From Winogradskyella sp. (GTDB lineage Bacteria; Bacteroidota; Bacteroidia; Flavobacteriales; Flavobacteriaceae): a DNA stretch of 64,000 nt. How positions within the stretch are numbered: position 1 is the first letter of the stretch; the number at the start of each line of letters is the position of its first letter. This document shows positions 17,384-24,647 of this stretch, one piece after another. The stretch is from positions 1 through 64,000 of the forward strand of contig NZ_JANQOM010000050.1 of assembly GCF_028289625.1 (NCBI RefSeq), read 5' to 3'. The position numbers and the translations under genes were made by a program. The notes beneath the pieces were generated by a model that saw only the letters and a list, made by a program, of their open reading frames with translations, did not search any database and had not been told where the DNA came from.

Positions 17384-17803
17384 TCAATCACCTTCCACTA
17401 CCGGAACTTCAACTATGTGATATTGATCAATGCCATCATCGTTAGTACCTTGATAAAATTGAAAAACATGGGTTTCTAATGACGACACTACAAAATCAAA
17501 ACTTACAGTTACATCTTCTGACAATGACATGCATTCAATGTTAGTGTAAACAGTATTTGCAACTGCAACAGAACGTACATTATTCTGCACAGAGTAAATA
17601 AAGTCATTAAATTCATAGCATGAATTAGGTCTAGTATATGTAACGGATATTTCGTGTATTTGACCAAGAATAAACTCTTCGGGCACATCAACACTCTCAA
17701 TCGGCACTACTTCGAGATAAAAATTTAGTGTATTATCATTTTCAATATTACAAGAAGTGAAAATCACCATGAACATCAAAAACTGATAGACATATTTCTT
17801 CAT
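17384..17803 (-). CDS. Hypothetical lipoprotein
   Basis: 139 residues from ATG 17803. The open frame extends 63 bp further upstream, but this Met begins a proper lipoprotein signal (MKKYVYQF ... IFTSC, Cys at about residue 18). The mature protein is acidic and beta-rich with conserved-looking cysteines (NSCYEF, NIECMS) and ends HIVEVPVVEGD. I recognise no family. It lies between the recA terminator and the sigma gene and may be transcribed alone. Confidence 0.65.
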   Translation of the reverse strand: MKKYVYQFLMFMVIFTSCNIENDNTLNFYLEVVPIESVDVPEEFILGQIHEISVTYTRPNSCYEFNDFIYSVQNNVRSVAVANTVYTNIECMSLSEDVTVSFDFVVSSLETHVFQFYQGTNDDGIDQYHIVEVPVVEGD

Positions 17804-17865
17804 GTTACTGTACATTATGTATATAAGTAGATACAAAAACTTAAAAAAGGTTGCGTCTAAAAGCA

Positions 17866-17896
17866 AAAAAATCCTAACGAAATTTAGGATTTTTTA
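17866..17896 (-). terminator. recA terminator
   Basis: AAAAAATCCTA (17866-17876) and TAGGATTTTTT (17886-17896) form an 11-bp perfect stem just beyond the recA stop. On the minus strand it is followed by a T-run. Confidence 0.85.
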
Positions 17897-17900
17897 TAAG

Positions 17901-18905
17901 TTATTGATTTTCATTGATTAAGGCTCGGACTTTTTCTTCTAGTTCATCCATTAAATCGGGATTGTCCTTAATTAAAGATTTTACTGCATCACGCCCTTGA
18001 CCTAACTTTGTGTCTTCATAGCTAAACCACGACCCACTCTTTTTAACAATATTATGTTCAACAGCCAAGTCCAGGACTTCCCCTACTTTTGAAATACCTT
18101 CTCCATACATAATATCGAATTCTGCAGTTCTAAAAGGAGGAGCTACTTTATTCTTTACAACTTTAACCCTTGTTTTATTGCCCATTACATTACTGTTGCT
18201 ATCTTTAATTTGCGTAGAACGTCTTATGTCTAATCGCACAGAAGCATAGAATTTTAAAGCATTACCACCAGTTGTTGTTTCAGGATTACCAAACATCACT
18301 CCAATTTTTTCACGTAATTGATTAATAAAAATCATAGTACAATTGGTCTTGCTAATGGAGGCCGTTAATTTTCTAAGAGCCTGAGACATTAAACGCGCAT
18401 GAAGCCCCATTTTAGAATCACCCATTTCTCCCTCAATTTCACTTTTTGGTGTTAGAGCAGCAACAGAATCGACCACAATAATATCAATCGCACCAGAACG
18501 TACCAAATTATCTGCAATTTCTAAAGCTTGCTCGCCATTATCAGGTTGAGAAATGATAAGGTTTTCTAAATCAACACCTAATTTTTCAGCATAAAAACGG
18601 TCAAAGGCATGTTCTGCATCAATAAAGGCCGCAATACCACCAGCTTTCTGAGCTTCAGCAATGGCATGAAGTGTTAATGTAGTCTTACCAGAGGATTCTG
18701 GTCCATAAATCTCTATTACTCGTCCTCTTGGATACCCTCCAACTCCTAAAGCAATATCTAGGCCTAAAGAACCAGATGAAATAGCATCAATATCCTCAAT
18801 GGCTTGATCACTCATTTTCATTACGGTTCCCTTGCCATAAGCTTTATCTAGCTTATCTAAGGTTAATTTTAAGGCTTTTAATTTTGCATCTTTTTCACTA
18901 CTCAT
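17901..18905 (-). CDS. recA: Recombinase RecA
   Basis: 334 residues from ATG 18905 ([12 protein letters not shown]). A longer open frame exists upstream, but it crosses the promoter and is not RecA-like. Walker A GPESSGKT is at residues 68-75; the Walker B region, the loop ending in [17 protein letters not shown] and the C-terminal acidic region are all present. RecA forms ATP-dependent filaments on single-stranded DNA for recombination, repair and SOS induction, and works with DprA in transformation. The gene has its own promoter (18935-18964) and terminator (17866-17896). I saw no obvious LexA box. Confidence 0.97.
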   Translation of the reverse strand: MSSEKDAKLKALKLTLDKLDKAYGKGTVMKMSDQAIEDIDAISSGSLGLDIALGVGGYPRGRVIEIYGPESSGKTTLTLHAIAEAQKAGGIAAFIDAEHAFDRFYAEKLGVDLENLIISQPDNGEQALEIADNLVRSGAIDIIVVDSVAALTPKSEIEGEMGDSKMGLHARLMSQALRKLTASISKTNCTMIFINQLREKIGVMFGNPETTTGGNALKFYASVRLDIRRSTQIKDSNSNVMGNKTRVKVVKNKVAPPFRTAEFDIMYGEGISKVGEVLDLAVEHNIVKKSGSWFSYEDTKLGQGRDAVKSLIKDNPDLMDELEEKVRALINENQ

Positions 18906-18934
18906 CTCTACTATTTTCTTAATTAAATTGATAT

Positions 18935-18964
18935 CAAAAATACCACTTATTTTATTTTTTTCAA
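18935..18964 (-). promoter_or_regulatory. recA promoter
   Basis: On the minus strand TTG (18964-18962) is followed after 19 bp by TATTTTTG (18942-18935), an exact Bacteroidota promoter. The expected start of transcription gives a leader of roughly 20 nt to ATG 18905, which also supports that start codon. Confidence 0.65.
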
Positions 18965-19104
18965 TTTTATGACGCAACCATTTTACACTTTTTACATCTA
19001 TTATATGAAAAAGGAAAAAATTGCTATGATTATCTTTAAAAGTATGCTCTACTACCAAAGAGTTTTACTTTTTAGAAACACCAATTAGCAAGGCACATGG
19101 TTCT

Positions 19105-19131
19105 TCGGCTGTTGTCCATTTCAACAGCCGA
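19105..19131 (+). other. Strong stem-loop of unknown role upstream of recA and trhO
   Basis: TCGGCTGTTG (19105-19114) and CAACAGCCGA (19122-19131) form a perfect 10-bp stem with a 7-base loop. It is unusually GC-rich for this region. With the terminator at 19185-19216 it may be part of a small plus-strand RNA. No coding frame explains it. Confidence 0.5.
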
Positions 19132-19184
19132 TAAATCAAAGTTAATCACCTTTTCAACTAGTTTTAAGTTAGTGGTTAGTTAGG

Positions 19185-19216
19185 AAAGCACCTTTTTAAA
19201 TTAAAGGTGCTTTTTT
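19185..19216 (+). terminator. Rho-independent terminator with no obvious plus-strand gene before it
   Basis: AAAGCACCTTT (19185-19195) pairs with AAAGGTGCTTT (19203-19213), and a T-run follows to 19216. The T-run is on the plus strand, but no plus-strand gene lies between 15146 and this point. The trhO promoter begins right after it. An upstream CACCTTT (19147-19153) could pair alternatively with its right arm. Confidence 0.75.
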
Positions 19217-19217
19217 A

Positions 19218-19245
19218 TTGTAGTTTTCTAAAAATTATACCTTTG
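19218..19245 (+). promoter_or_regulatory. trhO operon promoter
   Basis: TTG (19218-19220), a 17-bp spacer, then TACCTTTG (19238-19245): an exact Bacteroidota promoter. Transcription should start near 19252, about 25 nt before the trhO ATG. Confidence 0.75.
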
Positions 19246-19277
19246 CACCCAATCTTTAACCTTAAAATTAGTATAGC

Positions 19278-20372
19278 ATGCAACTGTACAATAACTTAAG
19301 TGCTAAAGAAAGAGCAGAGCTTATAAGAAAAGCAGGCAAAGACCGCTTAACAATCTCTTTCTACAAGTACGCCAAAATTGGCAATACTGAAATTTTCAGA
19401 AACCATATGTTTTTAGCTTGGGACCAACTCGACGTTCTGGGTAGAATATATATTGCAACTGAAGGCATTAATGCTCAGTTGTCTATACCAGCAGAAAATT
19501 TTAATGCCTTCAAAAATCATTTAGATACAATATCATTCTTAGAAAATGTAAGATTAAACATTGCTATTGAGCATGATAATTTTGCGTTTTTAAAGCTTAA
19601 AGTTAAAGTGCGTCATAAAATCGTAGCTGATGGTTTAAATGATGCTACTTTCGACGTTACCAACAAAGGAGTTCATGTAGGCGCTGAGCAATTTAATGAG
19701 CTGATTGAGGATCCAGATACAGTTTTGGTGGATATGCGTAATCACTATGAGAGTGAGATAGGACATTTTAAAAATGCCATTACGCCAGATGTTGATACTT
19801 TTAGAGAGTCTTTAGATTTAATAGAAGAAGATTTAAAAGAACATAAAGAGGATAAAAACTTAGTAATGTACTGCACAGGAGGCATTCGATGTGAAAAGGC
19901 AAGCGCATATTATAAGCATAAAGGATTTAAAAATGTTTATCAGCTAGAAGGGGGAATTATTAATTATGCAAGGCAAGTAGAGGCAGAAGGTTTAGAAAAT
20001 AAATTCATTGGTAAGAATTTTGTGTTTGACCAAAGACGTTCGGAACGTATAAGTGACGATGTAATAGCCAATTGTCATCAATGTGGTAAACCCGCTGACA
20101 CGCACACCAACTGTGCTAATGAAGCCTGCCATTTACTGTTTATTCAATGTGATGAATGCAAGGAAAAAATGGATAATTGCTGCTCAAGTAAATGTCAAGA
20201 AACTATAAAATTACCTTACGAAGAGCAAAAGGCGTTGCGAAAAGGACAAGGCAACAGTAATGATATTTTTAAGAAGGGAAGAGCAGATTACTTATCGTTT
20301 AAAAAGGATTTGAGAAATATTTCAGATAATTTTTCAATGCCTAATATTGCGTCAACCAAAATATTAAAATAG
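19278..20372 (+). CDS. trhO: tRNA uridine(34) hydroxylase TrhO (rhodanese family)
   Basis: 364 residues. An N-terminal acylphosphatase-like domain (TEGINAQLS at 61-69) is followed by a rhodanese domain with the active-site loop CTGGIRC (C199-C205) and a C-terminal Cys-rich segment (~272-315). This is the YceA/TrhO family, which uses O2 to hydroxylate C5 of wobble uridine 34 and so starts the cmo5U/mcmo5U pathway. It has its own promoter and is followed two bases later by a U32-family gene, the family of the O2-independent counterpart TrhP. The TrhO call rests on architecture and motifs. Confidence 0.9.
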   Translation: MQLYNNLSAKERAELIRKAGKDRLTISFYKYAKIGNTEIFRNHMFLAWDQLDVLGRIYIATEGINAQLSIPAENFNAFKNHLDTISFLENVRLNIAIEHDNFAFLKLKVKVRHKIVADGLNDATFDVTNKGVHVGAEQFNELIEDPDTVLVDMRNHYESEIGHFKNAITPDVDTFRESLDLIEEDLKEHKEDKNLVMYCTGGIRCEKASAYYKHKGFKNVYQLEGGIINYARQVEAEGLENKFIGKNFVFDQRRSERISDDVIANCHQCGKPADTHTNCANEACHLLFIQCDECKEKMDNCCSSKCQETIKLPYEEQKALRKGQGNSNDIFKKGRADYLSFKKDLRNISDNFSMPNIASTKILK

Positions 20373-20374
20373 TT

Positions 20375-21619
20375 ATGAATCGAATTGAATTAATGGCTCC
20401 TGCCGGAAATTTTGAATCATTACAAGCAGCATTAGATAATGGAACTGATTCGGTGTATTTTGGTGTTGAGCAATTCAATATGAGAGCCAGGGCATCAATA
20501 AATTTTGCTTTGGACGACCTTGAAGAGATATCGAGGCGTTGCAAAGAAAAAGATGTAAGAACCTACCTTACCTTAAATACTATTATATACGATCACGATT
20601 TATCTATCGTGAAGACATTAGTGAAGAGTGCTAAAGAAGCTGACATAACAGCTGTTATTGCAATGGATCAAGCAGTTATTGCAATTGCTAGAGAATTTGA
20701 TATGGAAGTTCATATTTCTACCCAAATTAATATCACCAATATAGAAACGGTTAAGTTCTATGCTATGTTTGCAGATACTATGGTTTTGAGCAGAGAGCTG
20801 AGTTTGCGTCAGGTTAAAAAAATTACTGAGCAGATTAAAAAAGAACAAATTAAGGGACCCTCTGGGCGCTTAGTAGAGGTCGAAATATTTGGTCATGGGG
20901 CACTATGTATGGCAGTTTCGGGTAAGTGCTATATGAGTTTACATGCCTATAACTCCTCGGCGAACCGTGGTGCTTGTAAGCAAAATTGTAGAAAAAAGTA
21001 TACCGTTATCGACCAAGATACAGGCGTTGAAATGGAACTGGATAACGAGTACATTATGTCTCCCAAGGATTTATGTACTATAGACTTTTTGGATGAAGTT
21101 ATAGACGCTGGGATTAAAGTGCTTAAAATTGAAGGCCGTGGCCGAGCACCAGAATATGTGGCAAAAGTAATTAGTTGCTACAGGGCAGCAATAGATAGTA
21201 TTGCTAATGGAACTTATGATAAAGAAAAGGTGATTTCTTGGATGCAACAGCTCGAAAAAGTCTACAACAGAGGCTTTTGGAATGGATATTACCTAGGTCA
21301 GAGATTAGGAGAGTGGAGTAAAGGTTCGGGCTCCCATGCTACTCAGAAAAAGGTATACCTTGGTAAAGGTTTGCACTATTACCCAAAAGCAAAAATAGGC
21401 GAGTTTAAGATAGATGCTTATGATCTTGAAATTGGGGATGCTGTACTAATTACGGGCTCAACTACTGGTGCTAAAGAATTTATGTTGAATGAGATGTTGG
21501 TTAATGACCAAAAATTAGATAAGGCCAAAAAAGGAGATTCTGTGACTATACCTCTGGATTTTAGAATTCGTACTTCAGATAAATTGTATAAGATTGTAGA
21601 ACATAAAGTTGAAGCATAA
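20375..21619 (+). CDS. U32 peptidase-family protein, TrhP-like (probable prephenate-dependent tRNA hydroxylase)
   Basis: 414 residues. The N-terminus ELMAPAGNFESLQAALDNGTDSVYFG is a U32 hallmark (a TIM-barrel-like domain). Four cysteines, C178, C185, C201 and C205, lie in the conserved C-x6-C-x15-C-x3-C block (GHGALC ... NRGACKQNC), the Fe-S-binding pattern of U32 hydroxylases. Members include TrhP (tRNA U34), RlhA (23S rRNA) and UbiU/UbiV, which hydroxylate without O2 using prephenate, so 'peptidase' is probably a misnomer here. Co-transcription with trhO favours the TrhP role. A ferredoxin gene overlaps its stop by one base. Confidence 0.8.
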   Translation: MNRIELMAPAGNFESLQAALDNGTDSVYFGVEQFNMRARASINFALDDLEEISRRCKEKDVRTYLTLNTIIYDHDLSIVKTLVKSAKEADITAVIAMDQAVIAIAREFDMEVHISTQINITNIETVKFYAMFADTMVLSRELSLRQVKKITEQIKKEQIKGPSGRLVEVEIFGHGALCMAVSGKCYMSLHAYNSSANRGACKQNCRKKYTVIDQDTGVEMELDNEYIMSPKDLCTIDFLDEVIDAGIKVLKIEGRGRAPEYVAKVISCYRAAIDSIANGTYDKEKVISWMQQLEKVYNRGFWNGYYLGQRLGEWSKGSGSHATQKKVYLGKGLHYYPKAKIGEFKIDAYDLEIGDAVLITGSTTGAKEFMLNEMLVNDQKLDKAKKGDSVTIPLDFRIRTSDKLYKIVEHKVEA

Positions 21620-21849
21620 TGGTTGTAATTACCTTACAACGCAATAAATGTATTGGGTGTAACTACTGTGTGGAGATAGCGCCAGAGCAATTTCAGATGT
21701 CAAAAAAAGACGGGAAGTCCGTGTTGTTGCGCGCCAGTGAAAAGAAAGGCTTTCATACTTTAAAATCAAAGGATTATCTAATTTATGAGCAAAGTAATCA
21801 AGCTGCAAAAGTGTGTCCTGTGAAAATAATTTCAGTAAAACTAAGTTAA
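21619..21849 (+). CDS. Small 4Fe-4S ferredoxin
   Basis: 76 residues. C11-x2-C14-x2-C17 (CIGCNYC) and a later C-P (C66) would bind a single [4Fe-4S] cluster; the two-cluster pattern is absent. Ferredoxins of this kind pass single electrons in the cytosol. The ATG overlaps the TAA of the U32 gene (TAATGG), so the two are probably co-translated, which suggests that it serves the U32 enzyme or the radical SAM protein encoded next. A [3Fe-4S] form is possible. Confidence 0.85.
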   Translation: MVVITLQRNKCIGCNYCVEIAPEQFQMSKKDGKSVLLRASEKKGFHTLKSKDYLIYEQSNQAAKVCPVKIISVKLS

Positions 21850-21866
21850 TTGTTTAAGATTTATTC

Positions 21867-22871
21867 ATGAATATATACAAGCTATTAAGATTAAACAGAA
21901 AAATTAAAAGCCATAGAATTAAATTTCTAGGCTTGTATATATTACATAAACTCAATAAACGTTATTTGGCGGTAAACTTAGACCCTGTAATGGCATGCAA
22001 TTTACGCTGTAAAATGTGCTATTTTACAGATAAAGATTATGTAAAAAAGCTTAAGGGTCAGTTTAAAGAAAGTGAATTAGAATTAGTAGCCAAAGCTGTC
22101 TTTAGCAGAGCTTTAAAGTTACAATTGGGTTGCGGTACAGAGCCAACACTTTACAAACACTTACCTCGATTAGTAGAACTTGGTAAACAATACCATATAC
22201 CATACATTTCAATTACCACAAATGCCAATTTGTTAACCGAAGAAAAGATTGAAGAGCTTCTAAAAGCGGGCCTTAATGAATTTACAATTTCATTACATGG
22301 TGTTCATAAGGAATCCTATGAAAACTTTATGAAAAAAGGGAGTTATGAAAAGTTTCAAAATGCCTTTAAAGCTTTTGAAAAATTAAAGCAAACGTACAAT
22401 TTTAAAGTTCGAATAAACTACACATTCAATAAAGATAACTTTTACGAGCTCAAGGATATTTTTAAATACTTTAGCCCTAAGAGTTTTGACATTTTTCAAA
22501 TACGGCCCATACGGAAAATAGGCAATACAGAATATAATGATTTTGATATTTCATCTTTAGAAAGTGATTATCCAGATGTAATAAAAACGATTAGAGAAAC
22601 CTGTAAAAAGAATAGAATTGTATTATTAGCTCCCAATACTATTTCTGAATTGTCGAATGAAAACGTATCAAGTTTTGTGCTTGATTATACCTTTTGCTAT
22701 GTTTCACCACAAGACTTTTGGAAAAAAGGTTTCAATTGGCGTGAACAATCCTTTAATGATTTTAGTAAGAGCATAGGTTGGAGCCAAATATTATTCAAAA
22801 ATATTTTCAAATCAAAAGCTGAACTAAAATCCATATCTACAAGGCTTAATTACGAAATAGAATTTAATTAA
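21867..22871 (+). CDS. Radical SAM protein of unknown substrate
   Basis: 334 residues. C44-x3-C48-x2-C51 (CNLRCKMC) is the radical SAM cluster motif, and the adjacent L-G-C-G-T-E-P-T and SLHG segments fit the barrel that binds S-adenosylmethionine. No SPASM cysteine cluster is seen at the C-terminus. Such proteins cleave SAM to a radical for modification chemistry. It is the fourth gene of the trhO operon, 17 bp after the ferredoxin, so a tRNA-modification step or a linked redox function is possible but unproven. Confidence 0.82.
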   Translation: MNIYKLLRLNRKIKSHRIKFLGLYILHKLNKRYLAVNLDPVMACNLRCKMCYFTDKDYVKKLKGQFKESELELVAKAVFSRALKLQLGCGTEPTLYKHLPRLVELGKQYHIPYISITTNANLLTEEKIEELLKAGLNEFTISLHGVHKESYENFMKKGSYEKFQNAFKAFEKLKQTYNFKVRINYTFNKDNFYELKDIFKYFSPKSFDIFQIRPIRKIGNTEYNDFDISSLESDYPDVIKTIRETCKKNRIVLLAPNTISELSNENVSSFVLDYTFCYVSPQDFWKKGFNWREQSFNDFSKSIGWSQILFKNIFKSKAELKSISTRLNYEIEFN

Positions 22872-22973
22872 ATCAAAGACTTTTTAAGTCACTCCAATTA
22901 ATCTTATATTTACACGTTAAACAATATTAACTATACACGTAATTAGTACAATTACGGTTCATATATAAGATTT

Positions 22974-24158
22974 ATGGCTTGTAACAGTTGTACAACTGGT
23001 AAAGACGGTCAACCAAAAGGATGCAAAAATAATGGGACTTGCGGAACAGATAGCTGTAACAAACTCACTGTTTTTGACTGGTTAGCCAATATGTCGCTTC
23101 CAAATGGACAAGAACCTTTTAAAGGCGTTGAGGTTCGTTATAAAAACGGGAGAAAACAATACTACAAAAATACAGAAAGTCTTACATTAAGCATCGGAGA
23201 TATTGTTGCTACACAAGCAAAATCAGGGCACGATGTTGGTATGGTCACTTTAACAGGTGAATTGGTTCGCGTGCAAATGAAACGTAAGAAAATTGACATC
23301 GAAGATTCAGAAAATGTTTTAAAAATCTACCGAAAAGCTTCTCAAAAAGATATTGATATTTGGTCAAAATCGCGAGATAAAGAAGAGCCAATGAAGGTAA
23401 AGGCACGCCAATTTGCGATTGACCTAAATTTAAAAATGAAAATCTCTGATATAGAATACCAGGGGGACGGTAGCAAAGCAACTTTTTATTATACGGCAGA
23501 AGAGCGTGTAGACTTTAGAGAGCTCATTAAGGTTTTTGCACGTGAGTTCAGAACGCGAATCGAAATGCGACAAGTAGGCTTTAGACAAGAAGCAGCTAGG
23601 CTAGGTGGTATAGGTTCTTGTGGACGGGAATTATGTTGCTCTACATGGTTAACCGATTTTAGATCCGTAAGCACATCTGCGGCGAGATATCAGCAATTAT
23701 CATTAAACCCATTAAAATTAGCAGGTCAATGTGGAAAACTAAAATGCTGCTTAAATTACGAATTAGATGCTTATTTAGATGCGCTTAAGGGTTTTCCTAA
23801 AAATGACACTAAACTCTACACAGAAAAAGGAGTAGCCGTTTGCCAAAAGACAGATATTTTCAAAGGGCTGATGTGGTATGCTTACGAAGGTGAATGGATG
23901 AACTGGCATGTGATTACTGCCGAACAAGCCAACGAAATCATCTCTAAAAATAAGAATAAAGAAAAAGTCATAAGCCTAGAAGAGTATGCTACAGAACATG
24001 TTTTAGACACTAAAACAGAATTTGAGAACGTTGTAGGTCAGGATAGTTTAACGCGTTTCGATAATCCAAAATCAAAAAGGAAACGTAAAAATAATAGGAG
24101 CAGAAACAAAAACCGCAATAGAAATCGCAATCAGAAGCAAAATGCAAAAAAGAACTAG
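22974..24158 (+). CDS. ricT: RicT / PSP1-domain protein
   Basis: 394 residues. The N-terminus is cysteine-rich (CNSC ... CKNNGTCGTDSC); the central PSP1 domain has the paired motifs GSCGRELCC and GQCGKLKCC, a probable Fe-S-binding pattern; the C-terminus is a long Lys/Arg/Asn tail. In Bacillus RicT (YaaT) belongs to the RicAFT complex, which carries Fe-S clusters and affects RNA processing. Bacteroidota keep ricT next to gldH and a PBP1A, as here. Whether it works in the same way in this lineage is unknown. Its end overlaps gldH by 17 bp. Confidence 0.85.
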   Translation: MACNSCTTGKDGQPKGCKNNGTCGTDSCNKLTVFDWLANMSLPNGQEPFKGVEVRYKNGRKQYYKNTESLTLSIGDIVATQAKSGHDVGMVTLTGELVRVQMKRKKIDIEDSENVLKIYRKASQKDIDIWSKSRDKEEPMKVKARQFAIDLNLKMKISDIEYQGDGSKATFYYTAEERVDFRELIKVFAREFRTRIEMRQVGFRQEAARLGGIGSCGRELCCSTWLTDFRSVSTSAARYQQLSLNPLKLAGQCGKLKCCLNYELDAYLDALKGFPKNDTKLYTEKGVAVCQKTDIFKGLMWYAYEGEWMNWHVITAEQANEIISKNKNKEKVISLEEYATEHVLDTKTEFENVVGQDSLTRFDNPKSKRKRKNNRSRNKNRNRNRNQKQNAKKN

Positions 24159-24639
24159 TTGTTTACTATTACTTGTTAGTTTATTATTAGTTACAAGTTG
24201 TGATTCTAAGGCGGTATATGATGAATATAAATCGGTTTCCAATAAATGGCACAAAGACTCTATAGCAAGTTTTAATTTTAAAGCACCTGATACTCTAAAC
24301 AACTATAATCTTTACGTTAATCTCAGAAACACCAATGATTATCCATTTAGTAATTTATTTCTTATTGTAGAATTAAATTACCCAAATGGAAAAGCGGTTA
24401 AGGATACATTAGAGTATAAAATGGCAGCACCCAATGGTGAGCTTTTAGGGTCAGGTTTTTCAGACATCAAAGAAAATAAACTGTGGTACAGAGGCTATAA
24501 ATCGCCCTTTAGGTTTAGCGAACAAGGGGATTATGTTATTAATATTCAGCACGCCATGAGAAAAAATGGAAGTGTCAACGGAGTTGATAATTTAGAGGGT
24601 GTAACGGATATTGGTTTTAGAGTAGAACACACGCAATAA
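24142..24639 (+). CDS. gldH: Gliding motility lipoprotein GldH
   Basis: 165 residues. Lipoprotein signal with Cys20 after LLVTS; the mature domain contains W-H-K-D, Y-N-L-Y-V-N-L-R-N-T-N-D-Y-P-x-S-N-L and a C-terminal GVTDIGFRVE, matching the GldH family. GldH is needed for gliding and for T9SS function in Flavobacterium and sits at the cell envelope. The presence of gldH and of a T9SS-tailed protein (7132-10209) suggests a working T9SS; motility itself cannot be judged from this window. Confidence 0.92.
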   Translation: MQKRTSCLLLLVSLLLVTSCDSKAVYDEYKSVSNKWHKDSIASFNFKAPDTLNNYNLYVNLRNTNDYPFSNLFLIVELNYPNGKAVKDTLEYKMAAPNGELLGSGFSDIKENKLWYRGYKSPFRFSEQGDYVINIQHAMRKNGSVNGVDNLEGVTDIGFRVEHTQ

Positions 24640-24647
24640 GAAGCATT

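Noticed and set aside
18906-19058. N-terminal extension of RecA by 51 codons
   Set aside because: The extension lacks similarity to RecA and crosses an exact promoter at 18935-18964. ATG 18905 gives the normal RecA start.
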